A DNA stretch of 64,000 bases from Diadophis punctatus similis. Lineage: Eukaryota; Chordata; Lepidosauria; Squamata; Dipsadidae. The stretch spans positions 226,313,434 to 226,377,433 of the forward strand of contig JALIGW010000001.1 of NCBI GenBank assembly GCA_023053685.1. The letters run 5' to 3'. Below the pieces are notes generated by a model that was not told the DNA's origin, ran no database searches, and was given only the letters and a program-made list of their open reading frames with translations. This document shows, in pieces, positions 12,001 through 25,100 of this stretch. Within the stretch, counting starts at the first letter, position 1. Each line of letters begins with the position of its first letter. The position numbers and the translations under genes were made by a program.

Positions 12001-15000
12001 TTGTGGTACGACTTGGAAATGTGGGGCTTGAGCCATTGCTGTTTACAAAGACTGAACTGAAAAATGTGTTGAAGAGGTTAGTCTTAACGGCTTCATCATT
12101 ACAGTCTTTCCCCTTAGGCCCTTTTAGGGGTGGGATGGTTCTCAAGTCTTTAAGTTTGGCGTTTACAAAATTATAGAACGCGCAGGTGGATTTCGTGCGT
12201 AAAAGATTTTCCTCTTGTATGCAGTGGTAATTGGTGCATTCTGCCTTTATCTGGTGGCATAAGGATTTGTAACGTCTTTTAAAGTTAGCTACGTAGCCAG
12301 TTTTGTTTTTCCGCCAAAGATATTTTTTTTTGATTGAAGCTTCCTTATTGTTATGGGTAATTTATTTTTTTTGGTTTTGGGGATTATTAATGGTACGTAT
12401 AGTTTAATGACTCTTTTGACTTCGAGCAAAACTTTGTTATAATGGTCTTCAGTAGTATTACAGTCATTGGACAGAATTTGCCAATCAAGAGGAGAGGTCG
12501 GCATCTATGATATCATAGTTGGCTTTTTAAAAGTTATAATTTGGGGTTCCATTGTTATGATCCTCTTTGTAATGTCGTAAGTTGAGACAAAAGTCAATCA
12601 TGCTGTGGTCACTGTTGGAAAAGGGTTCTTTTGTTTGTAGACCATAAATTGAGTTTAAACTGTTGCAGAAGATGAGGTCAAAGCAGTTGTTGAGTCTGGT
12701 GTTGTTTGTTACTAATTGATCCAGTCCCAGAGTAGTGATGGCATTGTACAGGGTTGCATGTATGGGTTCAGATGTGCATTCATTTAGAGTCCAGTGAATT
12801 AGGGGTAAATTGAGGTCACCAAGAAAGATAAGAGTGTCTGGGCAGGAGGCTGCCCACGTTAGTAGTGAAGTTAGTTTGTTCGCATGAACGAGGTTGTAGT
12901 CAGGGGCTCTGTAACATAGTAAGACGCGAAATGTGGTCTTTAATAATAGTTCACAGACGATGGTCTCAGGAAGAGCAAGCTCCTGTGTAACTTGAATCTT
13001 TTTCATATTTAAGGACTTTTTGAAGAAGATAGCAACACCACCCACTCTATGGATTTCACGGTCGGACTGGTAAACATGATAGTCACTTACTTTGGTAATG
13101 GAGTCTGGAAAGGATACATTTAACCACATCTCGCAGACAAATATAATGTCGAATATAGCCGTTTTTAGTAAGAGGGAGAATTCAGGCATTTTGTTTGCGA
13201 AGCTTCTTGCTTAAGTAGCTTGCATTTAAGGTCTGTAGTAGTGGATCTGGAGGAAGTTGAGGAAGTTAGGGGCGTGCATGCCTAGTTTTGGTTGTTGGTG
13301 TGAAGGTTGATTGGACGTGGGACGTTGGTCTTGCTTTTGATACAGTCAGCTTGGTAGTCAATGTATAAGTCAGTCTCTCCTTGGTCCTGGCGTCTTTTGA
13401 GCTCTGAGCGGAGCTCACGGCAGCGGGCACGTTGTAGTATGGATAGGTCTGGCCGTGAACGAAGTTTATTATGGTTGATGTTGCTTTTGTAGAGTAAGTT
13501 TATTGTGTAAATGAATTTGCATTTGCTGGACTTGTTCTTGCAAACAACTCTGCAGAAGCGTGGGGCCACCGAGCCGTCACTGTTCTTGAACTCAGGGCTG
13601 TTGCGGGAAATGTTAATGATTTCATTGGGGGAGATGGCTGATGCCTGAAAGCTGCTGCTGATGTTGCGAACCTTTGTGATGTCATCGGATTGATTGGTGT
13701 CCTCTAGACCAAATAAGATAGCATTGGGGCGCTTTTGTTCCTGTTCGATGGCATCTTTGATGAGGATGGAGATATTATTTGCAGGGTTTGTTATCTGTGG
13801 TTGTGGTTGTGGTTGTTGGATTGGGATAGGATTTTGAGCTGTTGGATGTTCGCTTTTCTGTGTTGTATCTTTTTTTTCTAGGGATGCTAATCTTGCTTCT
13901 ATGTTGTTAAGGGATGTTAATCTTGTTTCTATGGTGTCGACTCTTTCTTGCAGGACAATAAACTTGTCCAGTTTGGGTTTGCACAATGGGCAGAAATACT
14001 GAAATGCATGTGAGGATAATTTGTTGGTTAATCCCAAGCAGCTGTGGTGAGCGTACTTGTCACATAGAGAGCATTTCATGGTATTCTCATTCTCCTTATT
14101 TTGTCGGATAGGGTTCAATCTTCAAGTATATCAGATTCTTTTTGAATTTTGAGCCTGTCTTCTGGAGTGTAACAATCCCCTTTAAGTTGCATCATCTGCA
14201 TATTTTATGAGTGTGTCTTCTGTTCTCTTATGTAAGTGATTTATAAATATATTGAAGAGTATTGTGCCTGGGACAAAACCTGAGTTATCCCACTGAACAT
14301 CACATTCTGTGTGGACATGGACCCAGTAAGGACATGTGTTGGTTATGGTTACTCAGCTAATTGTAAATCTATGTGTTAAGTGAGCTCATCTATCCACATT
14401 GTTCTGGCTTATCAAGAAGGTTATTGTGGCATACTTTATTAAATATCTTACTGAAGAAAGTACAGTACATCCAAAATATTCTCTTGACATAGTCACATTT
14501 TTAAAGAAAACAATAAGATTTTGCTGGCATAATTTGTTTTTAACAAATCCATGCTGCTTCCGCTAATCACAATCATACTGTTTGTTTCTAAGTGCTTGCA
14601 AATCACTGCTTGATTATTTTTTCCAAGACTTTACCAGGTATTGCTGTCAGACTGATTGGTTTGTACTTTTCTGTGTCTACCTTTTCCCTTTTTTAAATAT
14701 TAGAGCAGTGTTGATTCTACTCCAAGCATCTGGCACTTCTGTACTTAAGCTTTCAGTCAATAATTAATATAATACAATAACACAGTTGGAAGGGACCTTG
14801 GAGGTCTTCTAGTCCAACCCCCTGCTTACGCAGGAAACCCTACACCACTTCAGACAAATGGTTATCCAACATCTTCTTAAAAACTTCCAGTGTTGGAGCA
14901 TTCACAACTTCTGGAGGCAAGCTGTTCCACTGATTAATTGTTCTAACTGTCAGGAAATTTCTCCTTAGTTCTAAGTTGCTTCTCTCCTTGACTAGTTTCC

Positions 15001-18000
15001 ACCCATTGCTTCTTTTCCTACCCTCAGGTGCTTTGGAGAACAGCTTCACTCCCTCTTGTTTGTGGCAGCCCCTGAGATATTGGAACATTGCTATCAGGTC
15101 TCCCTAGTCCAGGGGTGGCCAAACTATGGTTCTATGAACTATGGTTCTATGAACTATGGTTCTTTGAGGACCTGTGGACTTCAACTCCCAGAATTCCTGA
15201 GCCAGCCATGCATGCATGCATGCATGGCTGGCTCAGGAATTCTGGGAGTTGAAGTCCACAGGTCCTCAAAGAACCATAGTTTGGCCACCCCTGCCCTAGT
15301 CCTTCTTTTCATTAAACTGGACAAACCCAGTTCCTGCAACCGTTCTTCATATGTTTTAGCCTCCAGTCCCCTAATCATCTTTGTTGCTCTTCTCTGCACT
15401 CTTTCTAGAGTCTCCACATCGTTTTTTACATCGTGGCAACCAAAACTGAATGCAGTATTACAAGTGTGGCCTTACCAAAGCATTGTAAAGTGGAATTAAC
15501 ACTTCACGTGATCTTGATTCTATTTCTCTGTATATGCAGCCTAGAACTGTGTTGGCTTTTTTGGCAGCTGCTGCACACTGCTGGCTCATATTTAAATGGT
15601 TATCCACTAGGACTCCAAGATCCGTCTCACAGTTACTACTATTGAGCAAGGTACCACATATACTGTACCTGTGCTTCCCTAAATGTAGAACCTTACTTTT
15701 TTCACCATTGATTTTCATTTTGTTAGATAGCGCCCAATGTTCAAGTCTGTCAAGATCCTTCTGTGTCTTAAGCCTATCTTCTGGAGTGTTGGCTATTCCT
15801 GCCAGCTTGGTGTCATCTGCAAATTTGATGAGTTCCCCATCTATCCCCTTGTCCAAGTCATTGATGAAGATGTTGAAGAGTACCGGGCCTAAAACAGCCT
15901 TGGGATACTCCACTGCATACTTCCCTCCATGTAGATGCAGTTCCATTGACCAGTACACTTTGAGTGTGGTTGGTCAGCCAGTTTCAAATCCATCTGGTGG
16001 TGATGCTATCTAACCCACATTTTTCTACTTAATCTAGTAGCAGGTTATGGTCTACTTTATCAAATGCCTTACTGAAGTCCAAGTAAATTATATCGACATT
16101 ATTCCTCTGGTCCACTAATTTTGTCACTTTGTCAAAGAATGCAATAAGATTAGTCTGGCATGATCTGTTTTTGACAAACCCATGTTGGTTTTTGGTTATT
16201 ACTTTGTTTGCTTCTAGGTGTTCGCTGATTCATTGCTTGATTATCTTTTCCAGAATCTTCCCTGGTATTTAGGTCAGATTCTGAGAACACCCATTAGTTG
16301 CTTTAACACCCTGCAATGTAATCCATCTCATTCAAAATAATTTGATTTGTTTAGAACAACTAAGTGTTTTCTCACCAGTTCCTTATCTATTTTGATCTTC
16401 ATTTCTCTTCTCCTCACAGTATCAATTTCATTAAATTGTACTGTTTTTTTTTCTTTTGTGAAAAGACAGGTGCAAGATAGGAATTAAGCATTTCAGCTTT
16501 CTCTATGATTTTCACAAATGAAAATGTTGAAATGTTGTCATCTTCTCCAAACAGTGGGTCATCAGTTTCCTTGACTTTTTTCCTTTTCCAGTCCAATCCC
16601 TAAAACCCTTCTTTGTTATTTTCAGCATTTAGAATAAGGCTTTGCTCATGCTAACCCTTAGCCTTCCTGACCACATCCTTGCAGATTCTGGTTATTTCCT
16701 TATATTCTCCTTTGGTTAATTTGATTGATTTTCCTCCTGCAACTTTTTATTCTGTGACTGGAAAGGAAATGTTTAGTGCACAAATGGGTATTTTTCAATG
16801 AGGAATAGAATTCTGGTTAAAAGTTTACCTGGAACAAAAGCTGCCTTTGGAACTATCAGATATTAGCTTATGTCATCATTAATCCTGTGTTTACAGCAAT
16901 ATGAGATGTCAATCCACAGTCAACACTGTGTACTATCCTTCCTGCTGAGCAGTGTCCTTGCCTGAGCTAAATTCCATAGATGGGATGACAATACAACTCC
17001 CAATTCCAAGTTGCTTAGGGATTTCATCTGCCACCTAGTGACACTGAGTCCAGGACAGAGTTCATTGCCTTCATGGACCTACCCCTAATCATTGATGGCC
17101 TGATGCTTACTGGAGGCCACACACTAGATCTGGTTTTGTTTCAGGTCAACTGAGGTTTGATCTGGAGGACATTGATATTATTTTGTTGCTATGGACAGAT
17201 CAGTCTTTGGTTGTCTGTTGCCTCACTGGTGCCACTCCTTCCTGTAGGAATACAGGTCTTCTTTGATTGGTCCTCACAGGTTATTGATGGATCCAGGCTT
17301 GGGTTTTTCCTGAGGATCTGGTGGGAGGTTCGGATGAGGTCTAATCACTGCCTGGAATGGGTGGGTGGGTGGAGCCCTGGATTATATTGCTCCTATGTGG
17401 CCTCTTCCTAGTATTTGAAAAAGTTTTTTTTTAACACTCTTCACATATACATCAACAGATATACCTTAAATCATATCAAACTTTACATGTATACATTACT
17501 GTCCAATAAACAATTAACAAACATCCTAATCTTGCACCTTTTATAATCTTGTTACCTGTCTGTTTTCCCATGATACTTCATGTCACTCCCCTCCCTGTAC
17601 CCCCTTCTCTTTCCCCTACCTTCTTTCTCCTTCTCTCCCCCTTCCTACTTCCTTCTTCTTCCTCCCCATCCCTCCTTCCAGCCTCACCCTCTTCTACACT
17701 CTTCCTTCTCCCCTCCTCTTCTCTACTTCCTCTTCCTCCCTCTCATTCCATTCCTGAGTGAATTCATTTATATTCCATCTTATAGTTAACAGACAAATAA
17801 CTCTTCTCCCTAACTTCACTTAATTAATGGTACATCTCTTAAGCTTATATTTTTATGCTTAATATATACATATTATTTTATCTAGGTATATTTTTATTAT
17901 TATCTTAATACTGCCTCCTTCAACTGCCTAATTTTGTCACCTGGGTCTAACAACTTTAATTTTCCATTTTAGCTATTCTTTCTGGTGACATGTGCCTTCT

Positions 18001-19030
18001 ATAAAACATTTTATACATATTTTCTTTATATGCTGTTGCCATTGTCAATTTATAATTCCTTTCCCAAAGCTGCTGCCATTTGTCCAATTCTATCATATAT
18101 CCAAAATTCCTTGCCCATTTTATCATTGTATCTTTCACTCTTGTTCTAACTTGATAAATAAATAGTTTATTTATTTTGCTCTTGCTCTTGTTCTAACTTG
18201 ATAAATAAATAGTTATACAATTTTTTAAATTAATCTTTCTTCCATTCCTGTGATTATTTCATCTTTCTGTTTTTTTCTAAATTAATACCCTCTGTTTTAG
18301 AATCCTTGTCATATCTTGATTGTATCTGCATTCTCATGTACCAATCCATCTTTGTCCCTTGTTTCTCCAATTCTTGAGTAGATTTCAATTCTCCCTTATC
18401 AGTTAAGATATCCTTATATCTTACAATATTCCCCCAATTAAGTCTATTTGGGTGGATTAGTGCTTCCATTATTGATAACCAATACAGTATTTTCAAATAA
18501 TATTTTTCTTTTATCTTTTCCCATACCGCCTACAAAGAGTTCCTTATATAGTGTCTCTGGAAATAGCTGTGTATTTTACTTCTTCTTTACTTTACTTCTT
18601 CCATACCATAAAAATGCGTGCCAACCTATATGTAAATCATGTCCCTCCAAAGTCAAAAGTCTTGTATTTTTTAGCAATATCATTCTCTCATCCATGTCAA
18701 TGTTGCCGCATAATAATATAACTGCCAATTTGGTAGTCCAAATCTACCTCTAAGTCTTGCATCTTGTAGCATTTTTATGTTAATCCTCACCTTTTTTCCC
18801 TGCCAAACAAACTTCAAAATCATTTTATTTACCTCATTTAAAAAATTTCCTCTATCCTTCCTGATAGTATGTCTACACTATCTTTCTTTTCTCCTCATTT
18901 TGCTCTCATTCCATTAAATCCAAGCCTCTGGGGTTTTTTTACTCTTCGCTTTCCACGCCGCTAAAATCCAGACAGGGAGCAGTTTAAAAACCGCTCCCCC
19001 CTCTTAGCAAGTCCAAGCTGCAAACTTTTT

Positions 19031-19107
<77 letters not shown>

Positions 19108-22100
19108 GCTTTTTCCAGCTCTCTCCTCAAAATAGTAGAACTTTAATTAAAAATCATCTCACCCAGGTTGACTTCTCTTATTCTCTCTTCCGATCTTCTT
19201 GCTACGGCTGTCCCAGCTAATGGCGACTCAAGCCGCCTTCCTCAGCTGTTGATCAGGAGGCTGCTGTCGGCTCCCTGGGGAGGGTTGTGATCCCCCCCGA
19301 GCCACCGACCTGTGCCTCTCCACTTCGTCGCCGCAGGAAACACCCGTAGCACTGCGATGTTGGCCACACCCTCCCCTATGTGACCTCTTCCTGTGTACTA
19401 ATCCTAGTATGCACTTCCATTTATTGAGCAGTTCTGGAGATATAGTACTTGAAAAGATGGCTGGAGCACCGTTGGAGGAAGACTCATTGTGAATCTGACT
19501 AAATATGGATGAAAACCTATATTAGGGATTATCTTGTGATAGTAAGGATGGCAAAACATAAATATTTCTCTTCCCTTATTGCATCTTCTGATAACTGTCC
19601 AGCAGCTCTGTTTTGAGTATTCTGGTTCCTATTGGTTAGGTAAGCTCCTCAGAATATCTGTTGGGTCTCTTTGAGAATTATTTAGGTTATCGGGAAGATC
19701 AAACCGCTCAGATCCACTCCACATTTGACTTTAACTGGGCAGCTTAGGCTGAGATGCCTGAGACATATCTGGATGAGTTTGAGGGACTGCTTATCTCCCA
19801 TAGTATATGCCAGGCCAAACCAAACTGGCAGGGTTGATGCATTCTGGGTTCCTTCAGTTAATGCACTCTATTGGGACTCCAGACATGCACCTTCTGTGTT
19901 GCATTGCTTGCACTCTGGAACAAGATTTCTCCAAGATCGTCCCACCCTGTTTCAAAGGGACCTGAAGATCTGGCCTTTGATAGGGATGACTAGAGCCTCC
20001 TTTTAACTTAGATTGCTTTCATTTGTTTCCACTCAGTTTGGTATTCTGTCATCTCTATCCGTTTTTCTTCTTTTTCTTCTTCTTGTGTTTCTCATGCTTA
20101 AAATCATTTCTAAACTGCCCAGAGTTGCTGGAAGTCAGGCAGCACATAAATTTAATAAATAATAATTTGTGGGTTATATAGTGATGCAGGAGCCCACTCT
20201 TAGAAATGGAAAACTGTAAATGTTCTGACATTTAGCATCCTACTGTTATACGTAGCATTTATGTGATAATTTTTATTGTACAGTAACTTCAAGAACAAAT
20301 ATATAACTTAAAATAAGTCTCATGATATTTACATTTAATGTCTTGTCTATTTAGTATCATTGTATTGTTTTTAACAGATGTTTGCAGTGGGGAGGAACTA
20401 TTTCCGTCATCATTGGAACCAGTTTGATGTAATAATCATAATCATTGGAATTATAGATGTTGTGATTATCAATATCATTAAATCAATTAGCGCAACATAT
20501 GCTATTATTTATACTATCAGGATATTACGGTTTCTTCGTGTTGTAAGAGTTCTGCGTCTCTTAAAGGTAAACATAATTATGTTATTGTTGAAAAATTGAG
20601 GTTTTTGTTTGTTTCAGATTTTTTTAAAAATAAATATTACAAATATTAAAATATTAAATCCATTTAGTCCATTGTTTATTTATGCTTATTGACTGTAAGC
20701 ATTGGATTGTTTGACTGTCCAATTCAATTCAATTCATTTAAAGTGTTCTCTGCTAATTTGGGAACACAGACCAAACACTTATGGAGTCCATAAGTTGGAA
20801 AGCCTCAATGTACTACCAGATTTTATTCACAGAACATGAAGAGGCACTGAATATGCTTCTCAACAGTCTCTGTCTTTCCTTTTATTCTAAGCTTCATGAA
20901 AACAATGCCCACAAAAAGATAGTATCATCTGTTCATATCTCTTGAGTATTTGTGAGAGTTTGAATCTGAAATGACATTTGTTTTCTGCTTTGGTTTATCA
21001 GTTGGGTGTTAGTTTTTGAGAGGCATATTATACAGTATTTGAATATTGTCATCACTCATTTTGTGATAGCCGGCTAGTTTGGTTAGTGACATTTTATTCT
21101 TTCCTACTAATGAATAATACAAAAAAGCAAAAATGGATATTTCATGAGATGTGTCTGCATCTCTTAATAAGGGAAAAAAGTAGATTTAAATCAAGTGTAA
21201 TTATATTTTGAAAGCCACATTCATATAATACATTTTTACTTTAGGAATCTCCTTAAGGGAATATATATGCTTTCTCTTGCATTTACATGCTGAATGTTTT
21301 TCTTGTTACGGGCAGACAATATTAGAATTCAATTTTGCTTGTACTATTTTTCTCCTTCTATAAATTTACTGACTAATAGGAGCAATAAATGTAGAGGTAA
21401 TTACAGGGATTCTGCATATTTTTTTCATCCCTTTGTCTACAAAATTTAGTTCGCATTTCTCTACATACAAACACCTGTTGGTTAGATTAGTATTTTTAGA
21501 GCTTTCACCATTTCCTTTCTATCTCACTTCAATTCTATTTGTCATCTGAAACTGATCTATGTGTTTCAGTACTTACCTGATTGTCTATCTGTCCATAGTG
21601 GAAGAAAGCACACTTTATGCTTTTGCTATGAATAGACTTAATTAACTTTGACTTTCCTATGTCCATGTTATTTCCTGAAGAAGTGTATTTCATATTTTTT
21701 ACCCAAGTACCAGTCTCTCCAATACTTATTTTATTGTATTGGAGAGCATTACAATTTTATTTTATTGTACTTAATGATAGTTCCAAATAGTGAAAGAGAA
21801 TAGCTGAAGAGATTTGTCTAGATGGCTCACTAAAAAGGTAGAGGTGGGCCAAAATAAAAGATTAATTTGGGTAAAAGTTGATACTAAGGCAATATCAGAC
21901 TGTCTTAAAAGAGGGAATGCTACTAAATGGCCTAGAACAATCCAGTCATCTACTACTGACTGGCTGTCAGCCTTCAACGCATTCTCTAATCTCTATAACA
22001 TCCTGAAGAAACATCTCACAACTAAACCTGCTACAAAAAGAGCACAAGTGGGTAGACCCTGTTGGTTTGATCTGAATGCCAGCAACTGAAAAAGAAATTG

Positions 22101-25100
22101 AAGGCAGCCATGAGGCTTGCCCTGCTCATATACAGTACAAGCTGAGATGTTGCACACAAGAAGGAAATATAAAAAAATTATAACATTAAAGAAAATTTTT
22201 TGTCATTTCAATCTGGTCAGAACTCGAATTGGCTGTCAGAAGTTATAATTCAGTAATATTTTGGCACTCTGTAGCAGGTGTCCTGAAGGAACGGAGATTT
22301 GCGTTTGACATACCAATCTCTGCTGAGGACTGGGAGAATTATTATCAGTGTTTGTTTGCTTCCACGGAACCTGTAGAGAAACTGTCTTTAAGCAGTGATC
22401 TAGTAAACCCTAGAATTCCCCCCCCCCCTTGGCCACCAGTCTCGGAAAAGGAGATACAATCCATCATTAAAAGCTTGAAGAACAATAAAGCCCCAGGTGA
22501 GGATTTTTTACCAGCAGAATTATTCAAGAAATTTCCCAATTGGTGGGGTCCAGTATTGGCAGGTCTTTTTACACACATAAATAATACCTGCCATATACCA
22601 GATGGGTGGAAGATGGCAATAATTATCCCCATATATCAGTGATGGCGAACCTGCGGCACGCGGAGCCATATCGGAGGACACGCGAGGCATTGCCCTATGT
22701 CAGCTCCAGCGCGCATGCGCGTGCTAGCCAGCTGATTTTTGGCCTTGGGGAAGGCCGTTTCGCCCAATGGGCAAACCGGAAGTTTGGAAAAATGGATTTC
22801 TGGTTTGCCCGTTGTGCTGTTTTTCGCACTCCGGGGCTTCAGGAAGCTTCCCTGAAGCCTCCAGAGTGTGAAAAACAGCACAACGGGCAAACCTGAAGTC
22901 CGTTTTTCCAAACTGCCCATTTGCCCGTTTGCCTGTTTTTTCACCGTCCCAGGCTTCAGTGAGGCCTGTGTGCATGCGCTGGGGGTGGTTGTGCACATGC
23001 GCAGGGGGCAGCACGGGGGGTGCGCATGCGTGGGGGCAGGGAATGGGTGTGGGCACGTGCACACGCGCTAGCGTGCGCACCCCCCCCCCTTTGGCACATG
23101 AACCAAAAAAGGTTTGCCATCACTGCCATATATAAAAAAGGAAATAAAAAGGATCCTAGTAATTATAGGCCCATTAGCCTGATTGACATTGCAGCAAAAA
23201 TATATGCTAGGTACCTTTTGAACAGAATTGAAATCTGGGTACAGGAAAACAATATCTTTATATAAGAACAAGTAGGTTTTAGACAAAGCCAATCTACTAT
23301 TGATAATTGCTTTGTCTTGAACCATCTAATTGCCAAATATGCATATAAGAGGAGACCCCTGTTTGCTGCTTTTATAGACCTTACAGCAGCATTTGATATG
23401 GTAAACAGAGGTACTGTGGAGTAAACTAACATCTCTTAAAATAGAACCTAGACTCCTGGCTTTGATTAAAGCCCTTTACACAAGTACCTGTTTGAGGGTG
23501 CGGTATGGGCTTAATGGGTCTCTGACTAACAGGATTCACACAAATAAAGGGGTAAGGCAAGGGTGTATCTTGGCCCCATTATTATTTAATTTATATATCA
23601 ATGACCTGCCAGGGTTAATGAAGGATCCCACAGTACATATGCCGATGATCCTAAATACTTACTGTAACAGCTTGCTTTATGCTGATGATATGATTTTATT
23701 ATCATATTCACAAGTAGGATTACGTAGGCTATTAAGAAAATTCAGCTCTTATTGCCAGGATAACTCCCTAATCATTAGTCAATCTAAAACAAAAATAATG
23801 GTGTTTGGAAAACACCATCAGAGACATCGGTGGCAATTAGATGGTGAACCAATTGAACAGGTTAACACCTTTGTATATTTAGGCGTAACTTTTTCCAAGA
23901 CTGGATCTTGGGCTTGCCATCATCAACGGAGTACATTTAGAACAAAAGCCCGTTTGAATTTACTGCTTAAACTAAAGAACCATAGTTACCCAGCGTCCCT
24001 AGCCCCATTAATTAAAGTTTATAAAGCTAAGGTTACCCCTATGCTCTTGTATGGAGCAGAAGTTTGGGGTCTATATTCAACCACAGTCCCAGAACAAACA
24101 GTCCCAGCATTTGAGATGTATTTTGGGTGTAGATACAAGAACATCTGCTGTAGCAGTTAGAGCTGAATTGGGAATTTATACAATTCTTGCACTATCCAAA
24201 ATTAGAGCATATAACTACTGGTGCAAAGTCAATGAAATGGCAACTGATAGACTCCCCAAGTTATGTTTACTAGAGCAAATAAAATTACAATCACAAATCT
24301 CCTGGATCACCAAACTAACAAATTTTGTAAGAAGCTGTAGCCTTCCTGTCTCTTGCATAACAGGAGAACAACTCAAAAAAAGAGCTGCCCAAAGAATTAA
24401 GGATATAGAAGCACAAAATGATATAGCTATCCTTAGTAAGATGGGTAACTTGAAATGGCTGAGCAAATGCAAACGTACTTTTCAAGTAGACAGCTATTTG
24501 AAGTTACAACTGCCAAAACATCTTAGGGAGATATTTACACGAGTAAGATTCGAACAGCTTGACACAATGGTCAGATATGGGAGATTCCATTCTATACCCT
24601 ACAATGAGTGTCTCTGCATTTGCGGAGCGGCAGAGGTAGAAGACCTGGCTCACATCCTATTTGATTGTTGTTTGTATAAGGGGGTGAGAGACAGGTACCC
24701 TGGTCTATATACCAAACGAATGACCCATTGGGATCCCCATATCAAAACAACCTACCTTATGTGTGGCCAGAACCTGAAAATAACATTTAACACAGCACAG
24801 TATTTAAACAAAATGGTTCGGTTGAGATCTGCATATGTGGGACTGATTGGGGTAGATTGCAGGGGTGACACCAAAATATAATATTTTATCTATATCTTAA
24901 ATTATTGTATTTTATTCAATTTAATTTTAGACTGTATTTTATTCCAATTTCATTTTAAATCGTATTTTATTCCAATTTCATTTTAAATCGTATTTTATAA
25001 AATTCCATTTTAAACTTTTATCAAATTTTGGTAATAATTTATTTCTGGAACTTTGTAGTTTGATATGGCCCAAGGGCTAATCAATAAAGACTCATGTCAT

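Larger units (their letters stand above)
9508..14126 (-). mobile_element. CR1-clade LINE, nearly complete, ORF1 truncated, RT decayed
   Basis: Minus-strand retrotransposon with an A/T-rich 3' tail (plus-strand attatttttatttttattt at 9510-9550), ORF2 pieces and ORF1. From its 5' end: ORF1 (14118-13282), endonuclease (13189-12527), linker pieces (12504-11849), reverse transcriptase (about 11530-10400, FADD at 10462-10451) and C-terminal domain (10043-9660). It carries a hAT MITE (10518-10951) and a TA MITE (11534-11899). A second copy is at 52088-54927. Frameshifts make it inactive. Confidence 0.85.
8765..16750 (-). mobile_element. Old CR1 LINE, split by two younger LINE insertions
   Basis: Minus-strand CR1 in three collinear pieces: 8765-9507 (3' end and ORF2 C-terminus), 14127-14764 (RT region) and about 16286-16750 (upstream of RT, minus-strand [20 protein letters not shown]). 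The breaks rejoin when aligned with the younger CR1 at 14765-16285: 'tctcatttttcacctctgaa' resumes as 'ttgagcctgtcttctggagt'. Between the pieces sit a CR1-clade LINE (9508-14126) and that younger CR1. The piece is degraded by many indels. Confidence 0.75.
16885..20165 (+). mobile_element. L2-like LINE, split by an L1 insertion
   Basis: The left part (about 16885-17391) reads [20 protein letters not shown] then TLDLVLF, the endonuclease region of L2-group LINEs. The right part (19393-20165) contains a [12 protein letters not shown] linker in decayed form. It ends with 'cccagagttgctggaagtca' and an ATAAAT-rich tail, the usual L2 3' end. An L1 separates the halves (17410-19374). Many stops. Confidence 0.6.
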
